From the NCBI GenBank assembly GCA_964017045.1, contig OZ024806.1, positions 26,027,503 through 26,091,502 of the forward strand: a stretch of DNA of 64,000 nt. Direction: 5' to 3'. The translations under genes and the position numbers were made by a program. Source of the DNA: Omphiscola glabra. Taxonomy: Eukaryota > Mollusca > Gastropoda > Lymnaeidae. Below, piece after piece: positions 22,766-35,992 of this stretch. The notes below the pieces were generated by a model. It did no database searches. It was given only the letters and a program-made list of their open reading frames with translations, and was not told the DNA's origin. Within the stretch, counting starts at the first letter, position 1. Each line of letters begins with the position of its first letter.

Positions 22766-25180
22766 GACACTATTATACAGAATTGGGCCGTGTACATGCC
22801 TGATAGTTTATGCAATTTTTCCTTTACCCCCCCCCCCCCATTTCCATCACTCAAAGTAATTATATATTTCTTGCAAATAACAATACACGATCCAGTTTTT
22901 TCATGTTAAAAAATGTACATTGGCAAGCCATATCAATTCACTTTCATTGAAATTGGACTTATCTAGTTGTAAAACAAACCCTCTTGCCATTGGTATGCTA
23001 TATATTATATTTTCTCCTATTCTCATGAATGTCCTACAAGTCAGTACCTCACAGATTTCTGGTAGGATAGGTTTGTGACATTTCCAGATTTACGAATCAA
23101 TACTGCACATGTTATTTTAATATGACTCACGAAATGTCACGTTTTCTCGATGAGAAGAAATGCAAACTATAATTGAAAGCCTGCGTCTCATTTGAAAAGT
23201 TCGTGTCTACTCAATGTTGTACTCTCACAGAACCTATAATGTATAAATATTTTGTTGTAAATAGCCACTGGTGCTACATATTTTTGAAGATATGATCAAA
23301 TATCTTTTCTCTTTCTCATTTGTGTGACTATTAAATGCAGACAATCGAATGAGAAATGTATTTGTTTAAAAAAATATAATTTTAACTAGATTGATCAACA
23401 ACCACCACTTTAGACGTACATAATATGGGTAGATGTACATAATCTATAATAATAAATCCAAATGGCGCTCCAAGTATTCACCAATAATCATGCCCTTTAT
23501 GAATTATCATCCTATTTCTATTTTAAACTAAAATATTTTTTTTTATCAAAACACGATTAATAAAATACTTCAGATGGGACTTAAATTATTGGGAAAATCA
23601 TTCGTAAGACAAAGGTATGTTTTCAAAGGGACGTAAAAATCTACACACTGGATTTTTATCTGATTACATTAGTTACACCCCTGCGGAGCGGAAACGATTC
23701 ACTCGGAAATAATTCTTATGGATTAAAAAAACATCCCGTCTTCTGGTATAATTCAAGCGCCCCTTTTGATAGAAATCAATCAAATGTTACTGAAATTGAA
23801 AAAAAAGTTATTACAAAAGAAAAAAAAAGGTATTCTATTTTCAATGCACCTTTCTCAAAAAAAAAAAAAAAGAATGAACGAAAAAGAAGATTTTAATATA
23901 CAATGTAAATAAATTTTTAAAGTAATATTTATAAGAATTAACTAGGCTGACCGAAACGCCAAAGAAACGAATTTATTTAAATACTATCGGATTCTTAAAA
24001 TACAATCATAAATATTTTATATTATTTTACGGAAATCGAATACATTTAGATGCAAAAAAATTAATTATTTTCTATTATTTTATTAAAAGTTTAAGAATTT
24101 ATTTTTATAAAATACAAAGAAATTTAAAATATCAACTAAGAAACTATTTTTAGCATTTTATATGCGTTTGAAAGTTATGAAAAAATTAAATTAAAAGTAA
24201 CAAAGAATTTCACCGTAATCACATTTATCGGGAAAACCCAACATTAGTTTTTTAGTGCATTTTTAGTGCCTTGTTAATATTACGCAATAAAATTAAATTT
24301 ACTTAGTTCTTAATAATCACGCAAATAACGTCATAGCGCAAATTGCCTATTTAGTCAAAACAAAAACTTCTTTTATTTAACAACCACGCGTGACAAAACT
24401 GATAATTTATTTTCAACTTGTTAAAAACAAAACTAATACATATAAGTGATTGCTTTTTAAATTGTAAAATAAAACACACAAAAATGTTATTTTTGTATTT
24501 TTTACTATTAATAAATTGTTACTTTTTGAATTAAAAACAACAACTTTTATTACATTTATAACGTTATAAAAACTTAAACTTTAAATATACTTAAAAAAAA
24601 AAAGCGCTTTCAAGTCAATCAGTGCAGTAGAACTCCATAGCCAAATAGCCTTCACTAATGCCCTTACCACTCATCCTAATAAGAACAAACCATATGAAGT
24701 GCAAAACATGTGTGATAGTGTATGTATGGGACTCCAATCCGGTGGAAGATTTTATTAATTTTATTAAAATCTGGGGGAGGGTGCGGGATCGGTGTTGGTG
24801 GATACTGTCATTTTACCCCAAGCTGCATATTATACATCTCTTAATAAAGGAACGAATTTAATAAATAATTAATCTTCTTATGTACATGCATTGCGGGAGT
24901 AAAAATACTGATGTGTACATTTTTACGTGGATGACATTATATTTAAATCCTATGGTATTACATTTGTAAAAAAAGAGATGTTACATTCTCTTTTTACAAA
25001 TAAACACATGTTTACATATTAAGAAAATCAATCGCGTTAAAAAAACATGTGTACATTTATATAAGTATACACATAAATATCAAAACACAATCATGTTACT
25101 CACTTCAAAATTTAATTTTGTAAAATGGAGATGGGTTGATCTTAAAAAAAAAAAATGAAAAATAAAATTTAGATATACAT
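22766..25180. repeat. Block D: exon-less relative of the gene A/B unit
   Basis: Bases 23080-23740 match the 3' flank of gene A (6720-7340). Bases 23980-25170 match intron 2 of gene B (38950-39760 and 43490-43770), for example ATGCGTTTGAAAGTTATGAA and ACATTTATCGGGAAAACC. Exons 3 and 4, expected between the two parts, are missing. D probably derives from a duplicated unit that lost its coding part. It also represents the empty version of B's intron without the LTR element. Confidence 0.75.
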
Positions 25181-27140
25181 TTTTTTACTTTGCAAAAAGT
25201 AAAGCAGGTGTGTATTTTTATGAGATTAAAAATTTTTTTTTGAAAGTTTGTTATAGAAGTAAAAGTTGGTTGCGAGATTCTTCTTTAGATAAAAAAAATA
25301 ATTCTTTGTTCTACGATTTTCCGAAAATTTATAATTAAAAAACAAGCAAAAGTTTATTTACATTTTTTATGACGTTATCAATATATCAAATTCCGTTAAT
25401 ATAAAATATATTATTTATAATATATAGAGAGTTTTTGTTATAAATTTATGATTTTGTTTTCACCATTTTTAGAGAAACAAAAATGTTGTTCAAAGGTCCA
25501 AAAAGGTGTAGGGTAGGCCCAACATTTAACAAATTAAAAATACAAGACATCTAAAGTATTTCTTCAGCGTATACATCATCCCTCAATTAACTTTTTTTTA
25601 TTGACCATAATGACATTATTAATGATAATTTAGATTTTAGTAATTTAAGGTCATGTTTAGAGGGGGGAAAAAATGTAGTTTTGGGTCTTGAAACGGGGTA
25701 TGTTAGGCGTATAATATATAGCAGATAAATACTTCTGAAAAATTAATGATGTTAGAAACAAAAAAACGTAAATATCATTACAAAAATACCTTTTTTTTTA
25801 AAGTTAGGAATTGTCATGAGTTGCAATAGCATCTAGAAATTATTGCAAAGGACCTACTATCCTATAATAACACTTAAGCATAGTCTAAAATACATTCAGA
25901 AAAGAAACATTACGTTTTTATTTTATCCTGCTTTACAAAAGAAGTCTTACACATGCTTTTAAAATTATTAAATTTACAACGAAATACGAGACAAGAGCCT
26001 ATCTGTTAAGTGAGTATTTATATTTCAGTGGGAAATAACTGATGTTATGTCACGTACTGCTTTGTTTCAGCGCGATAATGTGCCACCGTCAAAATTTTTT
26101 GATTTTATATTTATGAACGATCCAATGCAGCCGAAATTTAGATTTCATTTAAAAATATATATGAATGTTACATTTCTACCATCTGGGAAAATTACTGCCT
26201 TATATTTTGAGGTAAATATCTCATTTATCAACTTCGGCCTTATGCAGCATGATCCAAGCTATGTCTTGATTCATTGCACATGCTATGATGCCATAGATGT
26301 GTAGCCAGAAAACAGTATGATGTTTTACAGATATAGCCAGGCAATGCATTGATTGTATAAGGTTTAGCCAGGCAATGCGTTAATTCTATAGAGGCTTTGC
26401 TAGACATTGCTATGATATTTTAGAGGTATAGCCAGACAATACTTTAATGCTATAGAGGTATAGTTAGGAAAAAATATGATACTATATAGGTTTAGCCAGG
26501 CAATGCATTGATTGTATACAGGCTGAGCCAAGCAATGCATTCATTCTATAGATGCATTGCAAGACATTGCTATGATATGTTCGAGATATAGCCTGGAAAT
26601 ACTATGATACTTACAGGTATAGCAAGGCAATATTATTTTCCCCTCAATTTATTGATAATTATAGCACCTGGTTTGATTTCAGAGTTTGCCTTCTCTTAAA
26701 TGAATTAACGACTAAGGGGTGTTTGGGATGTTTTTGCTTGTCTTGGCGTTGGTGGGGATTGAACTACAGACCACGAGCTATTTGGATTGAGTCAGCTTAG
26801 ACCTCACGGACAGAACAGGGCTGTCATTATATTAAGTAATAATCTTTGTTGAAAACTATAATTTTAAATTTCTATTTTTATTAATAAGTGTGTATAACAA
26901 AAGTTTAATGAATTATTTTGTGTTAATCTTATTGCGATATTGCAAATCTTCATGATTAAGTTAAAAAATTTATCCAAATGTCACTATCGGTATGGACCAC
27001 CCGTGTTATTATTTCATTTTTGCGCACCTTTTTTGATGATGCTTTAAATATTGGCCGAAGCAGCACCGGTGCGCTTTAATTATATTTGGTATGATGTGTC
27101 CAGTTGAAGGAGAGAATGGGAGAGAAAGTTAACAAGTTTT
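25181..27140. other. AT-rich stretch with degenerate repeats and an unrecognised ORF
   Basis: An 85-codon open frame at 26047-26304 has no family resemblance. At 26300-26640 about eight degenerate units of the type TATAGCCAGGCAATGC recur every 40-48 bases. On the minus strand at about 26820-26755, GTAGTTCAATCCCC resembles a pol III B box, which may be a tRNA-derived SINE remnant but is weak. Confidence 0.4.
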
Positions 27141-27560
27141 CCAAGTTTGGCGGCTTTTTAATGGATTTCGATGAGTCACTTCCTTGTTTTGTCACGTGAT
27201 ATGAGTAAGCCTTCGCTAGGCTGTCTGCAACATATAACAACAGATAACAGCTGATTAGCCATTATTAATTATCATTAATTTTAAAGCAAAATGTTTGTCT
27301 CCATCAGCGCTTCCCCAATGTTAATTAAAAATGTTACTTTTCAAAATATTCTTGAATACACGCGTTTCTTTAAATGACATTCATTAAATGTGACAATAAT
27401 TATAATTCAGTTATGATTAAAGGAAGAAAGTTGTTTGAAGAAAAATTTGTGAGCGACCAGTGTGTTGCAGACAGCCTCCCGGAAGTCTTACACGTACTTA
27501 CTCTTATCACGTGACAAAACAGTCGACTCATCGTAGTCCATTATAACTGCCCTGTATTGG
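27141..27560. mobile_element. Foldback-type element with inverted repeats of about 90 bases
   Basis: The left arm (27141-27232) and the right arm (27471-27560) are inverted copies: CCAAGTTTGGCGG against CCCTGTATTGG, TTTTGTCACGTGATATGAG against CTTATCACGTGACAAAAC, and AGGCTGTCTGCAAC against GTTGCAGACAGCCT. The middle of about 240 bases is unique and non-coding. Both arms hold a CACGTG palindrome. Its superfamily could not be set. Confidence 0.8.
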
Positions 27561-27913
27561 TAAATGTTCAAGAAAAGAAGAATTAAAAGAAAACGAACAG
27601 TTGTGTTTTTTTACGATAACAAAATTCGTTCAAAGGCAATAAATACTTTCTCAAAGACATATGACGTTCAATTTTAAGCTACGTAGGAAATAAAACTAGT
27701 CTGAAATCTGAAATCTTCGTAGTGGCAAAATATGTTCATTTCATTTGCAATGATATGTGATATATTAAAGGATATTACCGATTCGTTCAAAGCATCTCAA
27801 GGCTGACAAGATCATATGATTTTCATTTTATTTTGTAGTTCATCATATTTAAAGTGTTAAGTAAACAATTAAAACCACCAAAGCAAACCCTTTAGACAAC
27901 CTGCCTTCACAGT

Positions 27914-28028
27914 GAGCGAGTTACAATACAATGTATTAAAACAAGCGAGTTACAATACAATGTATTAAAACAAGCGAGTTACAATACAATGTATTAAAAC
28001 AAGCGAGTTACAATACAATGTATTCAAA
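27914..28028. repeat. 29-base minisatellite, 4 copies
   Basis: The unit is AAGCGAGTTACAATAC followed by AATGTATTAAAAC, nearly perfect. Confidence 0.93.
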
Positions 28029-28932
28029 CATTAAAAATGTGTTTGTCTTGTTTATACTTGAAATTTAATGAAGATTTGTATGTTTATTAAAAAAAAAAAC
28101 CCATGTATCTACATGTTTAAAACCCAGTGTTAAATAAATAGAAACTTTTTATATTGAAATTGAGATTGCATTTGCAGAATTACAAGGTTATACTTATATC
28201 GAACATTTAAACAAAATAGAAACTTCAAATTAATATCATATCTCGTATTGATAATAGAAAGACTAAACATAAACAAATTGAACATACACATTCATTGCAT
28301 ATCGAAAAAAAACATCACATTTTCAAACTTTAATATCTCTGTTTAGCCAAAAGGTCTTGTGGGACACTGTTATTCTAAGGAACGATTTGTTTATCTTTTG
28401 GCCTGGAAATGATATCGAGTTTTTATTATAGCAAAAATTTCTGACCAGAAGTCTTAGAATATCGACTGACCAAAATAGTGAGCCTGTAGCACGTGGCGTT
28501 GATGATTTTTATGAGGGAACAATGAGATCAAGCACAGCCCAGAATAACATAAACTCTAGTTACGCCACTGATGATGGACAACAACCTAGAATGTCATTAA
28601 CTCTAGCCACGCAACTGATTATTGCATGTCACTGAGACAAATGTGTATACGTTTAACCCCCAAAAAATGTTTTAGAAACACCTAACATAACCTTAAGTTG
28701 GTATAATTTTGTTCATTGAAATAGTAATCTATTTTCTTATACATTGTATCTATACACATATTCTGTTAGAAAATTCTAGATTATACCAAACTGAAGACGT
28801 GCTTAGCTAACAAATGTCAATCAATACCCTAAGACTAAACTTTCTCTTATAGCACTGACTATATTCCTAGTAGCAGGTATTTATCTCTTGTTTGTACATT
28901 GCGTATTTATCAGCATATTCCAAGACTCTGGG
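28029..28932. other. AT-rich stretch without a recognisable gene
   Basis: A pair of degenerate segments with TAGTTACGCCACTG and TAGCCACGCAACTG near 28555-28615 resembles hAT element ends. No complete element or gene was found. Confidence 0.4.
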
Positions 28933-29078
28933 CCCATATCCTATGCGTATATCCTATGCCCATATCCTATGCCCATATCATATGCCCATATCCTATGCCC
29001 ATATCATATGCCCATATCCTATGCCCATATCTTATGTCCATATCCAATGCCCATATCCTATGCCCATATCCTATGCTC
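28933..29078. repeat. 13-base minisatellite, about 11 copies
   Basis: The unit is CCCATATCCTATG with variants CATATG and CTTATG. All three frames on the plus strand stay open, which is an effect of the repeat. Confidence 0.93.
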
Positions 29079-29771
29079 AAAAACACTAAACACAGTCACA
29101 TGTTCCTCAATTACATAAACGTTTTTGCGTGAAGCTATAAACCTTTATCAATGAACATACAGAGCTACCCATTTTCAACTAAATAAATTTATCCATAGAG
29201 AAAAAAATGAATGGCGGGCTTAAGTCGCCTTACATACAAAAAAAAAAGAAAGAAAGAAAAAGTGTGCTGATGCTGGGGTTCACTGACTCAAATCAATTTT
29301 TATTTTAATCAATAATGTCCCATAGGCAGGACCCTTGACCCCGGACAAAGCCTAAAAAATGGTGACCCTTCCCAGATTTCAACGATAAATTAAATATTAT
29401 TTATGAATTTTATTTAGGCCACCATACTTCTTCTTTGCCTTTCAACTACCAGAACAGCGTAGGCTGTTATTACAAATTTCTTTTCAAGCCTTTCGTTCTC
29501 TATGTATCCTCTTCATCTTTTCCCAACTCTTTTTCGGTCATTAGACCTGTATTGCATTTTGGTCGACATCTCTTCGCCAGGTTATTTTCAGTCTCCCTCT
29601 TCAATTTGATCATTTAATGCTCAAAAACAGTGCGCATACATAAAGATAATTTACGATTTTGACGCACCCTGAGACTGGCGACCGCTGAGACTTGCACCTT
29701 TCTACCCTACCCCTTGGCACGAACGTGTGCAGTGTTTCTGATAGCTTGACAGGTATTCATTGACACTTAAA

Positions 29772-29905
29772 TAAATGTTGATTGAGCAATAAGCGTTGTA
29801 TCCACTATCTTTCCCATAAATGTTTATTGAGCAATAAGCGTTGTATCCACTATCCTTCCCATAAATGTTGTTTGAGCAATAAGCGTTGTATCCACTATCC
29901 TTCCA
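29772..29905. repeat. 45-base minisatellite, 3 copies
   Basis: The unit is ATAAATGTTGATTGAGC followed by AATAAGCGTTGTATCC and ACTATCCTTCCC. The copies differ at only a few bases. Confidence 0.93.
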
Positions 29906-30149
29906 ATTTATTGATCTTCTTTTGTTTTTTATTTTGCAAGGGTTATTGGAGGTATATAATTAATGCCAAAACATTTGGAACGACATTTGTCACTGTTTCA
30001 GGAGCTTTCCCCTGGGTCTATTATGTTATATAAAGAAATTCACTGCTCAGATATATTATAACGACTTTGATTTTTTGATGTTATAAATTATCTATCCGTT
30101 AAGATAATGGAAATAAACAAATATTTAGAAAACAAGTTTGTGAGTAAAA

Positions 30150-30540
30150 GTTTACATTATTCTAATCAATTGGCAACCTCCTCAAAGACTGCATCTCATT
30201 TCATAAGTTAGCGTTGCTATATCTTTAATTCAATACCAAGAGATATCCCATAAAAGTGACTGCATTCTAAAAGGATTAACTGTCACTAAACATTCACACT
30301 TTTTAAAAGTCTTGGCATCTTTGGCTAACAAAAATTTCATTTAAGAAAAACTAGAAACCACCCACACCCCCCAAATCAATTCAAGTAAAACAAAAGCTTT
30401 AAAAATGTAATTAAGCTTGAGAATTGAAATTGAATCCAAATCAGGAAACATAAACGGAATTTACAAGCTCTGATTTGTAAACACCTTCCGCATACCTATC
30501 TGAACACCAGTAGGTTGATTGTAACCATTATCGCAGTGTT
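30150..30540. repeat. Dispersed repeat, partner at 56640-57010
   Basis: Shared segments include CATCTCATTTCATAAGTT, GTGACTGCATTCTAAAAGG, ACATTCACACTTTTTAAAAG and CTTCCGCATACCTATCTG. The partner lies about 3.3 kb before the gene C exon, and this copy lies about 6.3 kb before unit B. It may be another piece of the duplicated cluster. No coding frame was found. Confidence 0.75.
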
Positions 30541-32649
30541 AGATGGGGAATAGAGGAAACTCTCAAGGGCCCCGACCATTAACTGACCCCCTGCCTGGAA
30601 ACACTAATATAAACCGCTGTTATATAACACGGAAAAGCACAGGTCACTCTTGGCCCACATGTTGCCTGTTACCCGCATGAAACCAAGAAAACAATAAAGG
30701 GGAAACATCTCTTTGTAAAGAAAAAAAAATTCAGAGTCGCCATACCAGTGTAAATAATACCACAATGAGTCACTGTTTTTTTGAAAGACCTTTTAAACAT
30801 AATCTTTAATCCGACTTTTTTTGTTTGTTTTGTTTATATCTTCTTTCACGGTTACCCGTAGGGCAAGCTCTTAAATGTCTTCACCGCCATGCAATTATCA
30901 AGACACGACCCACGCTCAAATGCCACTGTTTGAATTACTTCTGCCCTCGTCTGAAGTTTTTGGTTGTTTAGCATTATGTGACTACCTTCTTTTTTGTCCT
31001 TCATAACTTTAGGTAAAATAATTACCATCTCCCTCTCTTAACGTTTACTCAATAAAAAGGAAATCAAGAATTTATTATTTAAAAATATTTTTGTTTTAGT
31101 GGACCAAAAGCTCTACCCGTATTGCATATCCTCTACCTTAGCTACTCGGTAGTCTACTAGCCGTTGGTCAGAAGGGTCTTGCTATAAATGTATATGTCTC
31201 AGGGTATCATATATCAATACACAATTGGGTAGATAATAATACGGGGCAAAGATATGGAATATGTTTTACACCATTTTAATGTTAAAACTTTAAACAATAA
31301 TGTCAGGTGTGTGCTTAAACAGTTACTTTTCTGTACATGAAAATTAATTACTTTGTACAAAAGTTTTGGTTTGTTTTGTGGATAAAAAACAACAACAACA
31401 AAATATAATTCTAATATTCACCATTTTGTATTTTTTTAGATAAGCCATTGTAGCTGTCTGCGTCTTGAGTCTAACAGGACGGGACTCGCTGATCCATTAT
31501 TATCAGTATTACAATCACATTTATTACAGCCTACTTTTAACACTAAGCTCCTGTGGAGATACCTGATCTTCCATCGAGCGCCTCCCTGGGTGGCGGATTG
31601 GAGAAAGCCTTCCAGATATGGGGGGGGGGGTACTGGGGAAATAAAATACCCGGGGTGGACTAAAGTATTATCTAGTTCATTGTAGGAAATCTTACCCAAG
31701 AATTAAGGCAGCTACCTAGACAGCTGTAAGGGGCAGCCACATCAGACGGTTGTCCTATTGTCCTGACAGCAGGCCTTAGAACGTCAAATTACTGAAGGCC
31801 TAGGAGAAATGTGGCACGATAATGCATGGTATTTATTTCGCTCATGTACTTTGGTCCCTTACTTTGTATTGAGAAGGAAATATCCTCAAGTAAATTTTTA
31901 GATCCTGATGTATGATGATAGGACTACAGTTCGGTTTACTGTTGTATGACGTTCATGCGAAAATAAAAAGTAATTACGAAAAAAAATAACAAAAAAAAAA
32001 ACAAAAAAAACAAAAAAAAATTATCGTACCATCTTTGAAGATAAAAACTAAGCGTGCATTACAATTACAGTCAAATTTTGAGTTTGAGTCAATCAGTAAC
32101 ATTGGATAAAGATCATGTTTTAATTTTGTGGAACAGAAAAATTGTAAAACCAATGCAAATTTTTAAAGAATTTTTGCGTTGCTTATTATTTTTTTCAAAC
32201 AAGCTTTTACGCAATAAGGTATACATTTAAAACATTTTAACTCCCTAAAAACATTGTTTTCCTCGTATAAATCCCTAATAAAATGTAATAGCGAGCAGTG
32301 AAGGTGGGGATTACAATTTTACAAAACATTCATAAAAGTAACGCATTTTATAAGAGTCCCAATTAGTGCCCCCCTTCCAGGCTCGCAACAGTACGTTTTT
32401 CTTCACACGACCCTGAACTATATTACTATTTTATTTCCCATCCTCTTTTACACCGCAGAGTTAGTTCATCAACAATTTCAGAAAAACAAAAGAAAATATT
32501 ACGCACCAAACGCACTTGCGATAATAAAAAAAAATCATATGGCGCAGTTATCGGCAATTTCATTTTGATCTTTCCCTTGGTAACAGGAAAATTGATTTTT
32601 GGGGGGTTGGGGGTGAAAATTTGATGAAATATGTTCCATCGTTGGCTTA
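30541..32649. other. Unassigned stretch
   Basis: No gene was recognised. A less AT-rich segment at about 31440-31790 has the look of a repeat (CCTGGGTGGCGGATTGGAG) but no homologue was found in the window. A-rich runs lie near 31980-32020. Confidence 0.4.
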
Positions 32650-35140
32650 ATATCTGAGTGAGAAGGCTTATACCGCAACTTAGTTACAAACAAGCTTTAT
32701 CAATGGGTGCGATGAAAATTGTCTCCAGCCGAATGTCTTAAAACAAAAGAAATGGTTGTTGATTTTCGGAGTAAGAAATACTAGATTACATATCTCAACA
32801 TAAATAATCAAATGTAGAGAAAGTAGAGGCATATAAATACTTTGGTGTCACCAACAATAACATGCATGAGCACGGCCAAATGCTGTATAAGAAATTCAAC
32901 CAAAGACTGTTATACCTCGAACAACTGTACAATGTCGGCGTAAACAAAAAAGTCGTTCACTTATTCTACATTGCAACAGTTGCCTACTTAATTTCAATAT
33001 TACCTGCTGGTGTGGGAATTCATCGTCTGATATTAAACACCGAGTAAACAGACTAATCAAGAAAGCTAGGAACATAGCACAAACTAAACATCCTTCAATT
33101 GAAGAACTATTTGAAGAAAGATGTTATTTTAAAACTAAACATATTTTGGATGATGCATCCCGCCCTCTTCATCACAGACAGTGGCGTAAATAGGGGGTGC
33201 GGGGGATGCGGACCGCAACGGGTGACACCATCCAATGGAGTGACACCAAATTGAACAATTGCACATTTCCAGAGCACTCACTTCTCAGTCTAACCGTATT
33301 TCATAAAAGGATAACCGATCACACAATGACACGTAAATTTTCCACACGCGTAACCAATCTTAATGCGTGTATTATTAAATGTTTAAGGTTGATGCGTCAG
33401 AAATGAGGTTACCATGCCATAAATTTAGGTCCGAAAAAAAACGTTTTGACCATTATTTAAAGTGAATTGAAGATTTTGGAAATTTTAATAAGTAATAGGA
33501 AGCTATATATTTAAATTCTGCGTAATAAAGCTTTCTGTTGATACAAAATACGATATTGTGGGCAATTCTAAGTACATGAATCAAACCGGTAAAATTAAAA
33601 ACATTAAAACATGAATTTTTAGCCAATAATACGGTTAAAAAAATAATATTTAACAACATTTTCTAATATATATATATAATAATTAATTTAAATTTAAAAA
33701 GGACACGGTTTTTGAAACCAAATATGTGGAAACCCCAAAATACTCAGAAATACATATTTTAGCCGATTCGTCACGAGTAACGCCCCTTAAAATTAGAGCA
33801 CGATCGTTCACACGCCGTCTCTGATTGGACGTTTATCTGCTACCTTTAACTTTGGGCTGATGTACTTGTGGAAGTTAATCTTACACCGCAGTATCTTGCA
33901 GGCTAAAGAATGCTGTCACGTTGTGGAACATGCTATTGAAAAGGCACTTTTAAAATCAGAGCAATATGGACTTTTGGTAGAGAGAAGATTGGGGTGAAGA
34001 GAATGACAGGATAATAATTAATAGATGCTGGACTCTCTCTCTCTATGCGAAACGAACAAAGCAAGGAGATGCTGGATCTTTCATTATTAACTCCAAATCA
34101 GATCATCAACGATAAAGGAAGAAACATATATGTTTGTGTCTTTTCAACCCAAGAGTCAACTATCAGCAAGTGAAGAAGAGTTATTGGTGACCGTTTCAAA
34201 ATTAACCTCTTTCTATGATGAGTTATTAGAAGATAAACTTTAAAAAGAAATAGCAATGCTTAGAAAACACCTAAAGGCAGCTGATTTTGAATTTCACAAA
34301 GTCACGGAGTCGTCAGTATTTGATGTTTTGAAATATCTTACTTGAACTTCTAAGACTCTCCTCAAATACACTCGCTAAGCTTTCAATTGTTTCTTACAAT
34401 CTGTGTCTCCATTGCTTCATACTTCATGTAAGCGGAGCTTTTCAAAACTAAGACTTATCAAGAAGTAATTACGATTCACCATTGGAAAGTCAAGGCTTTC
34501 TCATCGGTCTCTACTATCAATTGAAAGTGATGCGGTGAAGGAAATTGATTTTGATGAACTGATTGACAGGTTTGCATCTTTGAAGACGAGGAAAGGGCAA
34601 TTTTAAATAAATTAAATATAATTTTAATATATCTATAACTTTAGGTTGTTACTGTTGTTAAATACATTAACCTTCTGACCTTCAAATAATTTTTTTTCTT
34701 GCCATTTTTATACCGTGGACTAGCAAGAATAAATACTTCTTGGTAATCGGGGGTGAGGGTGGGGTTGACACCATGAGTTTACCGCACCGGGTGGCACTAA
34801 CCCTAGCTACACCACTTATCACTGATTCATAGAATCGGCTCGTTCGGTACGAATTCTTTCTCTCAGGTGAAGACTGAAAGATATAAACATTATTTTATTC
34901 CCCTAGCTGTAAGAATTTACCAGCGTGCTCCCCCTGAAGTCACAAATCTTAACGAGAACTATTAAGGCCCTGTTATGGCTAAGAGAATTCACTGAATGGC
35001 TGTTTTTTTTATTATTGAAAAAATTTAATATAAATGTCTTGTGTTCAAATTTTTTATTTATTTGCTGAAAATGTACAATGTAATAAAAAAATCATTTCAA
35101 TTTGTTAGGATCAATAAAATAATCTTATCTTATCGGCAAA
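32650..35140 (+). mobile_element. CR1/Rex1-like LINE, degenerate, split by a hAT element
   Basis: The plus strand encodes relics of the end of a LINE reverse-transcriptase ORF: KTKEMVVDFRS near 32740, VEAYKYFGVTNNN near 32825, then LYNVGVNKKVVHLFY. After the hAT insertion the C-terminal segment and 3' UTR resume at 34826 and end with a CTTATCTTATC tail near 35140. The right part matches 13052-13380. Stops show it is dead. Confidence 0.82.
33179..34817 (+). mobile_element. hAT transposon inserted in the LINE
   Basis: The ends are CAGTGGCGTAAATAGGG and CCCTAGCTACACCACTT, with flanks ATCACAGA and ATCACTGA (7 of 8). A relict transposase runs over about 33900-34605 on the plus strand: KRSFSKLRLIKK, then SRLSHRSLLSIESDAVKEID and FDELIDRFASLK. 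This is the ZMYM1-type hAT C-terminus. Frames are broken, so it is dead. Confidence 0.88.
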
Positions 35141-35204
35141 GAGTCTATGTGCTATGTTTCAGCTCGACAGATCGACGGTTCACTTTGCCGTTACAAGATT
35201 TTGC

Positions 35205-35992
35205 AAGTCCGCCACCCATCCATCCAGCCAGCCACCCATCCATCCAGCCAGCCACCCATCCAGCCAGCCACCCATCCAGCAAGCCACCCATCCATATAGC
35301 CACCCATCCATCCAGCCACCCATCCAGCCAGCCACCCATCCATCCAGCCACCCATCCAGCCAGCCACCCATCCATCCAGCCACCCACCCATCCAGCCACC
35401 CATCCAGCCAGCCACTCATCCATCCAGCCACCCATCCATCTAGCCACCCATCCATCCAGCCACCCATCCAGCCAGCCAGCCACCCATCCATCCAGCCACC
35501 CATCCATCCAGCCACCCATCCATCCAGCCACCCATCCATCCAGCCACCCATCCATCCAGCCACCCATCCACCCATCCATACAGCCACCCATCCATCCAGC
35601 CACCCATCCAGCCACACATCCAGCCACACATCCAGCCACCCATCCAGCCACCCATCCACCCATCCAGCCAGCCACCCATCCAGCCACCCATCCAGCCACC
35701 CATCCAGCCACCCATCCAGCCACCCATCCAGCCACCCATCCAGCCAGCCACCCATCCAGCCACCCATCCATCCATCCAGCCACCCATCCATCCAGCCACC
35801 CATCCAGCCAGCCACCCATCCATCCAGCCACCCATCCATCCAGCCACCCATCCATCCAGCCACCCATGCACCCATCCATCCATCCATCCAGCCAGCCAGC
35901 CATCCATCCATCCATCCATCCAACCATCCATCCATCAAGCCAGCCATCCATCCATCCATCCAGCAATCCATCCATCCATCCAGCCAGACACA
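35205..35992. repeat. Large TGGATGGG-type minisatellite, about 790 bases
   Basis: On the plus strand the array mixes CCACCCATCCAG and CCATCCATCCAG units in irregular order, giving 4-base sub-periods and 12-20-base higher units. It begins about 65 bases after a LINE 3' tail. Several frames remain open on both strands (up to 338 codons) and are repeat by-products. Its C-rich and G-rich strands make it a likely assembly weak point. Confidence 0.96.

Noticed and set aside
26755..26820. tRNA gene on the minus strand
   Set aside because: A B-box-like motif is present, but no full cloverleaf could be drawn by eye.
1330..29905. Regularly spaced repeats as a CRISPR array
   Set aside because: Units are contiguous without unique spacers, and the DNA is eukaryotic.
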